A stretch of 6,728 bases of DNA from Flavihumibacter sp. (GTDB lineage: Bacteria > Bacteroidota > Bacteroidia > Chitinophagales > Chitinophagaceae). This document shows positions 1 to 6,709 of the stretch, in pieces (position 1 is the first letter of the stretch; each line of letters opens with the position of its first letter). The DNA lies in NCBI GenBank assembly GCA_025455285.1, contig JALOMU010000091.1:1-6728 (forward strand), read 5' to 3'. The position numbers were made by a program, and so were the translations under genes. Under the pieces are notes generated by a model that ran no database searches, was not told the DNA's origin, and worked only from the letters and a program-made list of their open reading frames with translations.

Positions 1-3000
1 ACATAAAGAGTCAGGATCAGTGAAAACATGATACCCCCGGTGATTACAATACCTAATGGAATACGGCTGGTAGACGCGGCTCCCAGGGAAAGTGCCAGGG
101 GTAAAGCTCCGAGTGCCATAGCCAGACTGGTCATCAGAATGGGACGTAGCCTGCTTACTGCCGCATCAATTACTGCCGGAGTTTTTGCCATTCCTTCTAT
201 GCGTTTGTGGTTGGCGAATTCTACAATTAGGATACCATTTTTGGTAACCAGTCCGATCAACATGATCATCCCAATCTGAGAAAAAATATTCAGGGTCTGG
301 TCAAAGATCCACAATGCGATCAGTGCGCCGGCAATTGCCAGCGGAACGGTAAACATGATTATGAATGGATCAATAAAACTTTCAAACTGCGCTGCAAGGA
401 TCAGGAAAATCAATCCCAATGCCAGCAGGAAAGCGAAGCTGGTATTACTTGAGCTTTCCTGGAAATCCCTGGATGATCCGGACAAAGCTGTGGAGAAAGT
501 TTCATCTAGCAGCCCATCTGCTATACGTTCCATTTCTTTAATCCCATCACCGATGGTTTTGCCAGGTGCTAGTCCGGCTGAAACAGTTGCTGATTTATAT
601 CGGTTAAAGTGATAAATCGTGGGAGGTGTGGTCTCTTCTTCAAAGCTGACGATATTATCAAGCGATACTACCTGACCGGTTGAACTGCGTACATACACTG
701 TTTTCAAATCAGTAGGCTCATCCCGATCGTTTCTGGCCAGCTGTCCTATAACCTGGTATTGTTTACCATCTTTCGTAAAATAGCCTAGGCGACGATTGCT
801 GAGTGCCAGTTGCAGGGTGGAAGAAACATCTTCAACTGAAATACCAAGCTGACTAGCCTTAAGGCGATCAATATTCAGGCGAAGTTCAGGTTTGTTGAAT
901 TTCAGATCAGCATCAACTCCCTGGAATATTGGGCTGCGATTGGCTTCCTCAAGGAATTGCGGAAGTATTTCCCTGATTTTTTCAAAATTTACGTTTTGGA
1001 TTACAAACTGTACAGGCAGGCCACCTCTTCTGTTCACCTGGATAGTTTGCTCCTGGATTGCGAATGCGCGACCTTCATTAAACCTTCCAAGGTTTCGGTT
1101 CACCATATCTACAATCTGCTGCTGACTTCGAACTCTCTCATCAGGATCCACCAGTGTCATCCGCAGGAAACCGGTATTCACTGAACCTGTTCCCGAAAAA
1201 CCGGGAGCAGTAACGGTGATCATTACACGTTTTTCAGGAACTGAATCCAGCATGAAACTACCGATCCGGTCAATATAACTATCCATATAGTCAAAGGAGG
1301 TTCCTTCGGGTGCGGTAATGGACAACCTGAACTGGCTGCGATCTTCCATAGGAGCCAATTCTGACTGCATGTTGGTTCCAATAAAATAAATGGCTGCAAA
1401 ACATATTCCGATGATCAGGAAGGCAATCCAGCGGACACGCATAAATCCGCTCAGGGTGCGGCGATACAGATCTTCCATTCCCACAAAAAAGGGTTCAGTT
1501 TTCCGATAGAACCAGGATGGTTTCTGTGATTTTCGGGTGAGCTTTACGTTTAGTACAGGTGTGAGTGTAAGCGACACAAATGCCGAAATCAATACCGCCC
1601 CTGCAACAACAATTCCAAATTCACGGAAGAGTCGTCCAACAAATCCTTCCAGGAATACGATCGGCAGGAATACCACGGCGAGTGTAATGGAGGTGGCAAT
1701 AACGGCAAAGTAAATTTCTTTTGAGCCTTCCTTTGCAGCCTGCCATTTATCCATGCCCTTCTCCATTTTTTTGAAGATGTTTTCTGTTACCACAATTCCA
1801 TCATCCACCACCAGGCCGGTTGCCAGTACAATGGCAAGCAGGGTCAATACATTGATGGTAAAACCAAATAGGTACATAATGAAAAAAGCTCCAATCAATG
1901 AAACCGGGATATCAATCAGCGGACGAATCGCAATGATCCAGTCGCGAAAAAAGAAATAGATAATCAATACCACCAACACAAAAGCAATGAGTAGTGTTTC
2001 TTCTACTTCCAAAATGGAGCGCTTGATAAATTTCGTCTGATCCAGAGCAATGTCAAGCGAAATATCCTCCGGTACATCTTTTTTGATCTGTTCATAACGT
2101 TTGTAGAACTCATCACTAATGGCTACATAATTGGAACCGGGTTGAGGCACCAGTGCTAGCGCAATCATTGGGATAGTACTTTCTTTCAGCACGGTTTCTT
2201 CATTCTCTGGTCCCAATACAGCTTCCCCAATATCTTTTAGCTTGATATCAGAGCCTCCCACATTTTTAACAATGATATTATTGAATTCTTCTTCGGTATT
2301 GAGTAAACCAAAGGTTCGAACGGAAAGTTCAGTAGCGTTTCCGGATATTTTACCGGAGGGTAATTCAATGTTTTGGGTTCTTAAAGCAGTCTGTACATCT
2401 CCCGGAGTTAAACCATAAGCAGATAATTTAGCCGGATCGAACCAGATACGCATGGCATATCGTTTCTCCCCCCAGATCTGGATTCCACTTACACCGGGAA
2501 TGGTTTGCAGTCGCTCAAGCAGGTTATTGGTGGCATACTCTGTTACCTGTAACTGGTTGCGCGTATTACTCTGAACAGTCATGGAGATGATCACATCGGA
2601 GCTCGCATCAGCTTTGGATACAACCGGGGGTGCATCCAGATCATCCGGCAATGAACGAACAGCTTGTGAAACCTTATCCCGCACATCATTGGCGGCGGCT
2701 TCCAGGTCAATGGACAAATCAAACTCAACGGTAATATTGGATGTGCCCTGGCTACTGCTGGAAGTAATATTTTTTACACCTGCAATTCCATTCACTGCTT
2801 TCTCCAGGGGTTCAGTAATTTGCGATTCAATGATATCAGCGTTAGCCCCGGGGTAGGAGGTTCGAACGTTAACAACAGGCGGATCAATCGCCGGGTAATC
2901 CCGAACCCCTAGAAATTTATAACCGATCAATCCGAAAACGATGATCACCACATTCATCACGATGGCCAGAACCGGCCTCCGCAAACTCAGTTCGGATATA

Positions 3001-3005
3001 TTCAT
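1..3005 (-). CDS. RND multidrug efflux permease, HAE1 (AcrB/MexB) type, C-terminus cut by window edge
   Basis: Inner-membrane proton-driven pump that takes substrates from the periplasm or outer leaflet and passes them, through an adaptor, to an outer-membrane channel. The reading frame is open from the ATG at 3005 to the left edge, about 1001 codons, against roughly 1030-1060 for the family, so only the last few tens of residues are missing. The protein begins MNISELSLRRPVLAIVMN, the usual N-terminal amphipathic stretch leading into TM1. A first periplasmic porter loop follows to about residue 330, then the TM2-TM6 bundle, a second periplasmic loop at about 545-855, and TM8 onward from about 858. 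TM4 has the motif GLVVDDGIVVTEN with the proton-relay pair D401/D402. TM10 has GLVTKNGILIVEFAN with K922, matching the AcrB Asp-Asp-Lys triad. The Asp pair and Lys argue for HAE1 rather than the CusA heavy-metal subfamily. The substrate cannot be read from the sequence. The start lies 6 bp after the adaptor stop, with no clear Shine-Dalgarno, so the two are probably cotranscribed. I saw no frameshift in the translation. Confidence 0.95.
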   Translation of the reverse strand, partial: MNISELSLRRPVLAIVMNVVIIVFGLIGYKFLGVRDYPAIDPPVVNVRTSYPGANADIIESQITEPLEKAVNGIAGVKNITSSSSQGTSNITVEFDLSIDLEAAANDVRDKVSQAVRSLPDDLDAPPVVSKADASSDVIISMTVQSNTRNQLQVTEYATNNLLERLQTIPGVSGIQIWGEKRYAMRIWFDPAKLSAYGLTPGDVQTALRTQNIELPSGKISGNATELSVRTFGLLNTEEEFNNIIVKNVGGSDIKLKDIGEAVLGPENEETVLKESTIPMIALALVPQPGSNYVAISDEFYKRYEQIKKDVPEDISLDIALDQTKFIKRSILEVEETLLIAFVLVVLIIYFFFRDWIIAIRPLIDIPVSLIGAFFIMYLFGFTINVLTLLAIVLATGLVVDDGIVVTENIFKKMEKGMDKWQAAKEGSKEIYFAVIATSITLAVVFLPIVFLEGFVGRLFREFGIVVAGAVLISAFVSLTLTPVLNVKLTRKSQKPSWFYRKTEPFFVGMEDLYRRTLSGFMRVRWIAFLIIGICFAAIYFIGTNMQSELAPMEDRSQFRLSITAPEGTSFDYMDSYIDRIGSFMLDSVPEKRVMITVTAPGFSGTGSVNTGFLRMTLVDPDERVRSQQQIVDMVNRNLGRFNEGRAFAIQEQTIQVNRRGGLPVQFVIQNVNFEKIREILPQFLEEANRSPIFQGVDADLKFNKPELRLNIDRLKASQLGISVEDVSSTLQLALSNRRLGYFTKDGKQYQVIGQLARNDRDEPTDLKTVYVRSSTGQVVSLDNIVSFEEETTPPTIYHFNRYKSATVSAGLAPGKTIGDGIKEMERIADGLLDETFSTALSGSSRDFQESSSNTSFAFLLALGLIFLILAAQFESFIDPFIIMFTVPLAIAGALIALWIFDQTLNIFSQIGMIMLIGLVTKNGILIVEFANHKRIEGMAKTPAVIDAAVSRLRPILMTSLAMALGALPLALSLGAASTSRIPLGIVITGGIMFSLILTLY

Positions 3006-3011
3006 GGTTGC

Positions 3012-4082
3012 TTAATTAAGTTTGGATATGGCAATTTTGGCTTCCGGTTTAATAGAAAGCAGGCCGGTTGTTACAATGGTATCTCCCGCTTTTAATCCTT
3101 CTATGATTTGTACATAACTGCTATCCCTTACACCGGTTGTTACGGTTTCAAAGACAGCAGTTCCATCCCGGTAAACAATCACTTTTTTGAATCTCGCCTG
3201 GGGTATTACAGCCTGGGTTGGGATCAGCAGCGCATTGTTGTCTTTTCCGAAATCCAATTGCACTTTGGCGAATGCGCCAGGTATCAATTGGGGTGCTTTT
3301 CCTTGTACTACAGCACGGATTCGAAGGCTTCGACTGTCTTCCATCACAGCTTCTTCAGTTGCCAGTACTTTTGCCGGGATCGTTTTGTCGAGTCCTTCTA
3401 TGCTGAATCTAACCATCGATCCTGATTTAATACGGCTGCTGTATTTTTCAGGAACAGTGAACTCCAGTTTTAATTCATTTTCCTGTCGGATATTAGTGAT
3501 CAGTGTAGCTGGTGTTACATAGGCGCCCAGACTCACATTACGTAATCCAAGGCGACCAGAGAAAGGGGCCCGGATTTCTGTTTTTTCAATGGAGGTACGA
3601 ATTAACTCCATATCCGCTTTAATATTATTTACCTGCAGTACACTCAGATCATATTCCTGCTTGCTGATACCATCTATTTTTAATAGTTCAGCCTGGCGAC
3701 TGGCAGTTTGTTCGTAAATATTTAGCTGTACCTGCAATTTCTTTAATTGTGCCTGCAAATCATCATCGTATAATTTCACGAGCAGGGTGCCCTTGCCAAC
3801 CTGTTGTCCTTCCCGGATATTTAATTGAGTTACTCTTCCTGAAACTTCTGGCCTTAATTCAGTTGCTTCAAAAGGCATTAGGGTACCTGGAACTTCCAGT
3901 TTTTCACTAACGGATCCGGGTTTAAGAACGAACGCCTCAACTTTTATCACCTGGGAAGGACGTGCGGATGTTCCTGCAGCAGGTGGGGCAATTTTTTTCT
4001 TGTCATCTGATTTACAGGAATTCAATCCTCCAAGAAGACCGGAGAGAACTAAAAATGAAAGCGCGCTGGCTATTGATCGCAT
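3012..4082 (-). CDS. RND efflux periplasmic adaptor (membrane fusion protein), predicted lipoprotein
   Basis: Adaptor that links the inner-membrane pump encoded just downstream to an outer-membrane channel. I chose the ATG at 4082 (356 aa). The frame stays open 29 codons further, to an ATG at 4169, but only the 4082 start puts a signal peptide at the N-terminus: MRS, then a hydrophobic stretch to about residue 20, then the lipobox L20-N-S-C23. An AGGA lies 7 bp before this start. Order of parts: lipidated Cys23 and a short charged/proline linker; first beta-barrel and lipoyl strand at about 46-105 (GTLMPFEATELRPEVSGRV, then IREGQQVGKGTLLVKL); a helical hairpin at about 106-165; the second lipoyl half with IRAPFSGRLGLRNVSLGAYV at about 170-189; a beta-barrel at about 200-275; and a membrane-proximal domain to the end (LLIPTQAVIP, then the GLKAGDTIVTTGL motif). 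This is the full MFP/HlyD-like architecture with normal length. The gene ends 6 bp before the pump start, giving the standard adaptor-pump order. No regulator gene is adjacent. Confidence 0.93.
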   Translation of the reverse strand: MRSIASALSFLVLSGLLGGLNSCKSDDKKKIAPPAAGTSARPSQVIKVEAFVLKPGSVSEKLEVPGTLMPFEATELRPEVSGRVTQLNIREGQQVGKGTLLVKLYDDDLQAQLKKLQVQLNIYEQTASRQAELLKIDGISKQEYDLSVLQVNNIKADMELIRTSIEKTEIRAPFSGRLGLRNVSLGAYVTPATLITNIRQENELKLEFTVPEKYSSRIKSGSMVRFSIEGLDKTIPAKVLATEEAVMEDSRSLRIRAVVQGKAPQLIPGAFAKVQLDFGKDNNALLIPTQAVIPQARFKKVIVYRDGTAVFETVTTGVRDSSYVQIIEGLKAGDTIVTTGLLSIKPEAKIAISKLN

Positions 4083-4246
4083 GAATTTTTCCTGGTTTAA
4101 AGTTGGGTCAATGGTAAAATTAACAGATAAATCCTGCCTATTGTTGGCCGGCTTCCCAGAAGTCGACAAATCACTACATATTCCTGTTTACTTGGGATGA
4201 ACGGTAATTAATCAGGATAAATGGAAAAAATAAATTATAAATGAAC
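4083..4246. other. Intergenic gap between purK and the efflux operon
   Basis: This 164-bp gap is AT-rich near its right end. It should hold the end of the purK transcript and the promoter of the adaptor-pump operon, unless purK reads through. I found no stable hairpin followed by a T-run for either role. The closest match to the Bacteroidota -7 element on the minus strand is TAATTTTA, about 40 bases before the adaptor start, which differs from TAnnTTTG in the last base and has no TTG at the right distance upstream. No operator-like palindrome longer than 6 bp was seen (only GCCGGC and GTCGAC). Confidence 0.5.
4090..4093 (-). promoter_or_regulatory. Possible ribosome binding site (AGGA) for the adaptor gene
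   Basis: On the minus strand AGGA stands 7 bases before the ATG at 4082. It supports that start over the in-frame ATG at 4169. Shine-Dalgarno sequences are weak or absent before the other genes here, as is common in Bacteroidota, so this is supporting rather than decisive evidence. Confidence 0.4.
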
Positions 4247-5368
4247 TTAACTCTTCACTTTTAAAATGCGCTTGATTTGGTGGGCCTTTCTTACCAGGTC
4301 GTGCCTATCCTTACCCAGAACAGTTACATGCCCCATTTTTCTACCGGGCTTCGTTTCTTTTTTACCATACAAATGAACGTAAACGTCTTCCATATTTAAT
4401 ACTTCCTCCAATCCTTCATAGTTCACATCTCCTGAATAACCGGGTTCACCAATCAGATTGACCAGGGAAGAGGGAAGCAGGGCAGAAGTAGAGCCCAGTG
4501 GAAAATCCAACAGGATCCGCCATAACATATCATACTGGGAGGAGGAATGGGCTTCAATAGTATGATGACCGCTATTATGCACCCTTGGCGCGGCTTCATT
4601 TACCAGCACTTCTCCTTGTTTGTCGATGAAGAGTTCAATTGCAAACAAACCCGGAGATTCAAGTGCTTTCACCAGTTTTAGTGCAATGGCTTCGACTCTC
4701 CACAGTGTTTTGTCTTCCAGGTCTGCCGGAGCAATCTGGTAATCCAGCAAATTCAGATTCGGATCAAATACCATTTCAACAGGAGGGTAGATAGCCTGCT
4801 CTCCTTTGTTATTGATGGCTACCAGCACTGCAATTTCTTTTTCAATAGCCACTTTTTTTTCTAGTACACTGGGTGCATCAAAGGCAAGTTCAAACTCTTC
4901 AAATGAATGAAGTAATTGGACTCCTTTACCATCATATCCACCCTCGCCCAGTTTTTGAGCAGCTGGCAAAAAATCCAAATGGGATTTGAGTGCTTCCTTA
5001 TTGGCCACCGTTACAAATGCAGCCGTAGGGATTCCATTGGCCTGGTAAAATTCTTTCTGTATTATTTTGTTCTTGATGGTTCTCAACGCCGATGGCTTCG
5101 GTATTACTTTTACGCCTTCTTTTTCCAACTGTTCCAGCGCATCCACGTTTACGGATTCAATTTCAATCGTAATGGCATCCAGCTGTTTGCCAAATTGGTA
5201 TACATCATCAAAGGATCGGATATTTCCGGTTACAAAATGATGGCAGAGATGAGCAGCAGGGCAAGTGGGATCGTTTTCCAGTACCCAGGTTTCAACCGGG
5301 TAATTAGCTGCTTCCTGTAACAACATTCTGCCTAATTGTCCGCCTCCAAGAATTCCAACTTTTTTCAT
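4247..5368 (-). CDS. purK: N5-carboxyaminoimidazole ribonucleotide synthase (PurK, ATP-grasp)
   Basis: Cytosolic purine-biosynthesis enzyme: 5-aminoimidazole ribonucleotide + ATP + bicarbonate gives N5-CAIR + ADP + phosphate; PurE then converts N5-CAIR to CAIR. The 373-aa length fits the family. Seen in the sequence: the N-terminal nucleotide-fold motif VGILGGGQLGRML (residues 4-16); the ATP-grasp glycine-rich loop GEGGYDGKGV (141-150); the strand EKEIAVLVA (176-184); the metal-binding glutamates E245 (AIELF) and E258 in VNEAAPRVHNSGHHTIEA (256-273), the PurK signature; and a C-terminal domain with GRKMGHVTVLG (342-352). The ATG at 5368 directly precedes the fold motif, so the start is secure. 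There is no Shine-Dalgarno. A near-match to the Bacteroidota -7 element ends 4 bases before the start, which would fit a very short or absent leader. purE is not next to it in this window. The gene is divergent from hpd and has the same strand as the efflux genes downstream, without a functional link to either. Confidence 0.97.
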   Translation of the reverse strand: MKKVGILGGGQLGRMLLQEAANYPVETWVLENDPTCPAAHLCHHFVTGNIRSFDDVYQFGKQLDAITIEIESVNVDALEQLEKEGVKVIPKPSALRTIKNKIIQKEFYQANGIPTAAFVTVANKEALKSHLDFLPAAQKLGEGGYDGKGVQLLHSFEEFELAFDAPSVLEKKVAIEKEIAVLVAINNKGEQAIYPPVEMVFDPNLNLLDYQIAPADLEDKTLWRVEAIALKLVKALESPGLFAIELFIDKQGEVLVNEAAPRVHNSGHHTIEAHSSSQYDMLWRILLDFPLGSTSALLPSSLVNLIGEPGYSGDVNYEGLEEVLNMEDVYVHLYGKKETKPGRKMGHVTVLGKDRHDLVRKAHQIKRILKVKS

Positions 5369-5372
5369 GGCG

Positions 5373-5380
5373 TAAAAATA
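5373..5380 (-). promoter_or_regulatory. Possible -7 element for purK
   Basis: On the minus strand TATTTTTA matches the Bacteroidota -7 consensus TAnnTTTG except for the last base. It ends 4 bases before the purK ATG, implying transcription starting at or very near the start codon. I found no TTG about 17-23 bp upstream, so the -33 half is missing and the call is weak. Confidence 0.25.
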
Positions 5381-5411
5381 ATGATTCCGCTGCCTGCAGG
5401 TTCAGGATTCT

Positions 5412-5419
5412 TATATTTG
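5412..5419 (+). promoter_or_regulatory. Bacteroidota-type -7 promoter element (TAnnTTTG), plus strand
   Basis: TATATTTG is an exact match to the TAnnTTTG element recognised by the Bacteroidota primary sigma factor. It ends 4 bases before an ATG at 5424, the spacing expected for a leaderless transcript. Alternatively it drives hpd from about 160 bases upstream, which would give that gene a long leader. No clear -33 TTG is present at the usual distance, so confidence is moderate. Confidence 0.4.
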
Positions 5420-5423
5420 TACC

Positions 5424-5522
5424 ATGACTCCGGATTATGCGCATAAACTATTTTCCGATCACAGACAGCAGTACTGCCTGCTGATGGAGTCATTGGCGAT
5501 GGACTCAACTTCACTGGTTTAA
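5424..5522 (+). CDS. Possible 32-aa small ORF of unknown function
   Basis: An ORF runs from ATG 5424 to TAA 5520-5522, encoding 32 residues that begin MTPDYAHKLFSDHRQQY and include a single Cys at residue 18. The only support is its place right after an exact TAnnTTTG element, as for a leaderless message. It has no recognised domain, signal peptide or membrane segment. It could be a real small protein, a leader peptide for hpd, the remnant of a longer gene, or chance; two palindromes fall inside it, which favours a regulatory role for the DNA instead. Confidence 0.2.
   Translation: MTPDYAHKLFSDHRQQYCLLMESLAMDSTSLV
5435..5446. repeat. Perfect 12-bp palindrome, possible operator
   Basis: TTATGCGCATAA equals its own reverse complement. 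It lies 16 bp downstream of the TAnnTTTG element, a position where a bound dimeric regulator could block transcription toward hpd. No regulator gene is in the window, and the binding protein cannot be named. Confidence 0.4.
5468..5477. repeat. Perfect 10-bp palindrome within a 22-bp imperfect one, possible operator
   Basis: GCAGTACTGC is self-complementary. Extending outward to 5462-5483 gives half-sites matching at 8 of 11 positions. Its centre is exactly 32 bp from the centre of the palindrome at 5435-5446, about three turns of B-DNA, so both could face the same side of the helix. The two sequences differ, so they need not bind the same protein. Confidence 0.35.
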
Positions 5523-5581
5523 TTTTTTAACAAGTCCGGATTACCGGCCTCAATTTTTCATTTCTTTTAATTAGCCTCAAA

Positions 5582-6709
5582 ATGAACCAGGTATTATCCA
5601 AGCTTCAGCAGCATGCTGCAACTGATTTTCTTCCTCTTCAGGGAACGGATTATGTAGAATTTTATGTCGGGAACGCCAAACAGGCCGCCCATTTTTACAA
5701 GACCGCCTTTGGGTTCCAGAGCCTGGCGTATGCAGGCCCGGAAACAGGCATAAAGGACCGCGCGAGTTATGCGGTTCGGCAACATAAACTGACTTTCGTA
5801 TTTACTACCCCCCTTCGACCTGAAAATGCTATTGCCGATCATATTTATCATCATGGGGATGGAGTTAAAATGCTTGCACTTCGGGTCGGGGATGCCACAA
5901 AAGCATGGAGTGAAACCACTTTGCGCGGCGCAGACTCCTATATGGAACCACTGCGTCTTACGGATGAATACGGCGAAGTGATCATGAGCGGGATTAAAAC
6001 CTATGGGGATACGGTTCATCTTTTTATAGAACGCACCAATTATACAGGATCTTTTCTTCCTGGTTACCAGGCCTGGAAATCGGACTACAATCCCACCGAA
6101 ACCGGGCTCTTGTATGTTGACCACTGCGTCGGAAATGTGGGCTGGAACCAGATGGAAAAATGGGTTGGATTTTATGAAAATGTTATGGGCTTCAGGAATA
6201 TTTTGAGTTTTGATGACAATGATATTTCAACAGAATATTCTGCCTTGATGAGCAAGGTAATGTCTAACGGAAACGGGTATGTGAAATTCCCCATAAATGA
6301 ACCTGCAGAGGGAAAGAAAAAAAGCCAGGTAGAAGAATTCCTGGATTTTTATAATGGAGAAGGATGTCAACATGTTGCCCTGGCAACCAATAATATTATT
6401 GAAACAGTTTCGGCATTGCAGCAAAGAGGAGTGGAGTTTTTAAAAGTGCCGGCGACTTATTACGATGAATTACTGGATCGTGTGGGGCAAATAGATGAAG
6501 ATCTGTCACCCTTACGCGAACTTGGAATCCTGGTTGATCGTGATGAAGAAGGGTATTTATTGCAGATCTTCACCAAGCCGGTGGAAGATCGGCCCACCTT
6601 GTTTTTTGAGATCATTCAGCGAAAAGGGGCAAAAAGTTTTGGTAAAGGTAATTTCAAAGCTTTGTTCGAAGCCATTGAGAGAGAACAGGAAAAAAGAGGC
6701 AACTTATAA
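5582..6709 (+). CDS. hpd: 4-hydroxyphenylpyruvate dioxygenase
   Basis: Cytosolic non-heme Fe(II) enzyme of tyrosine degradation: 4-hydroxyphenylpyruvate + O2 gives homogentisate + CO2. The 375-aa length is typical of the family. It has two vicinal-oxygen-chelate domains: an N-terminal structural one (about 20-150, opening GTDYVEFYVGNAKQAAHFY) and a C-terminal catalytic one (about 175-345). The iron ligands of the 2-His-1-Glu triad are visible: H181 in YVDHCVGNV, H264 in GCQHVALAT and E343 in PTLFFEIIQRKG. Other family hallmarks are KFPINEP (235-241) and the C-terminal closing helix GKGNFKALFEAIE (354-366). The ATG at 5582 gives the expected N-terminus; no Shine-Dalgarno precedes it. It is divergent from purK. 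Homogentisate dioxygenase or fumarylacetoacetase, which would continue the pathway, are not in view and could lie past the right edge, only 19 bases away. Confidence 0.97.
   Translation: MNQVLSKLQQHAATDFLPLQGTDYVEFYVGNAKQAAHFYKTAFGFQSLAYAGPETGIKDRASYAVRQHKLTFVFTTPLRPENAIADHIYHHGDGVKMLALRVGDATKAWSETTLRGADSYMEPLRLTDEYGEVIMSGIKTYGDTVHLFIERTNYTGSFLPGYQAWKSDYNPTETGLLYVDHCVGNVGWNQMEKWVGFYENVMGFRNILSFDDNDISTEYSALMSKVMSNGNGYVKFPINEPAEGKKKSQVEEFLDFYNGEGCQHVALATNNIIETVSALQQRGVEFLKVPATYYDELLDRVGQIDEDLSPLRELGILVDRDEEGYLLQIFTKPVEDRPTLFFEIIQRKGAKSFGKGNFKALFEAIEREQEKRGNL

Larger units (their letters stand above)
5369..5581. other. Divergent purK-hpd intergenic regulatory region
   Basis: These 213 bp lie between two divergent genes and must contain promoters for both. 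They include a TAnnTTTG element on the plus strand (5412-5419), a weaker copy on the minus strand near purK, a 12-bp palindrome (5435-5446), a 10-bp palindrome (5468-5477), an 8-bp CCTGCAGG palindrome (5393-5400), and the 9-bp direct repeat TCCGGATTA (5429-5437 and 5535-5543). A 32-codon ORF (5424-5522) also lies within it. No Shine-Dalgarno precedes hpd. How these elements divide between the two genes is not determined by the sequence alone. Confidence 0.6.

Noticed and set aside
28..2856. Several plus-strand ORFs of 68-91 codons across the left part
   Set aside because: They are opposite the continuous RND permease frame and their translations resemble no family.
3108..3522. Overlapping plus-strand ORFs of 105 and 111 codons
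   Set aside because: Both are shadows of the adaptor gene on the other strand, and they conflict with each other.
4916..5320. A 134-codon plus-strand ORF opposite purK
   Set aside because: It is antisense to the well-supported PurK ATP-grasp core and has no recognisable features of its own.
5520..5527. TAATTTTT as a -7 element for hpd
   Set aside because: It lacks the final G of TAnnTTTG, the nearest upstream TTG is 24 bp away (too far), and T-runs are common in this AT-rich spacer.
5536..5547. CCGG-atta-CCGG hairpin followed by an AT-rich stretch, as a terminator
   Set aside because: The stem is only 4 bp and the following T-run is short and delayed. It is too weak to call a terminator.
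5594..6124. A 176-codon minus-strand ORF antisense to hpd
   Set aside because: It lies wholly within the hpd coding region, whose protein has all catalytic residues. The antisense translation shows no domain and is a shadow frame.
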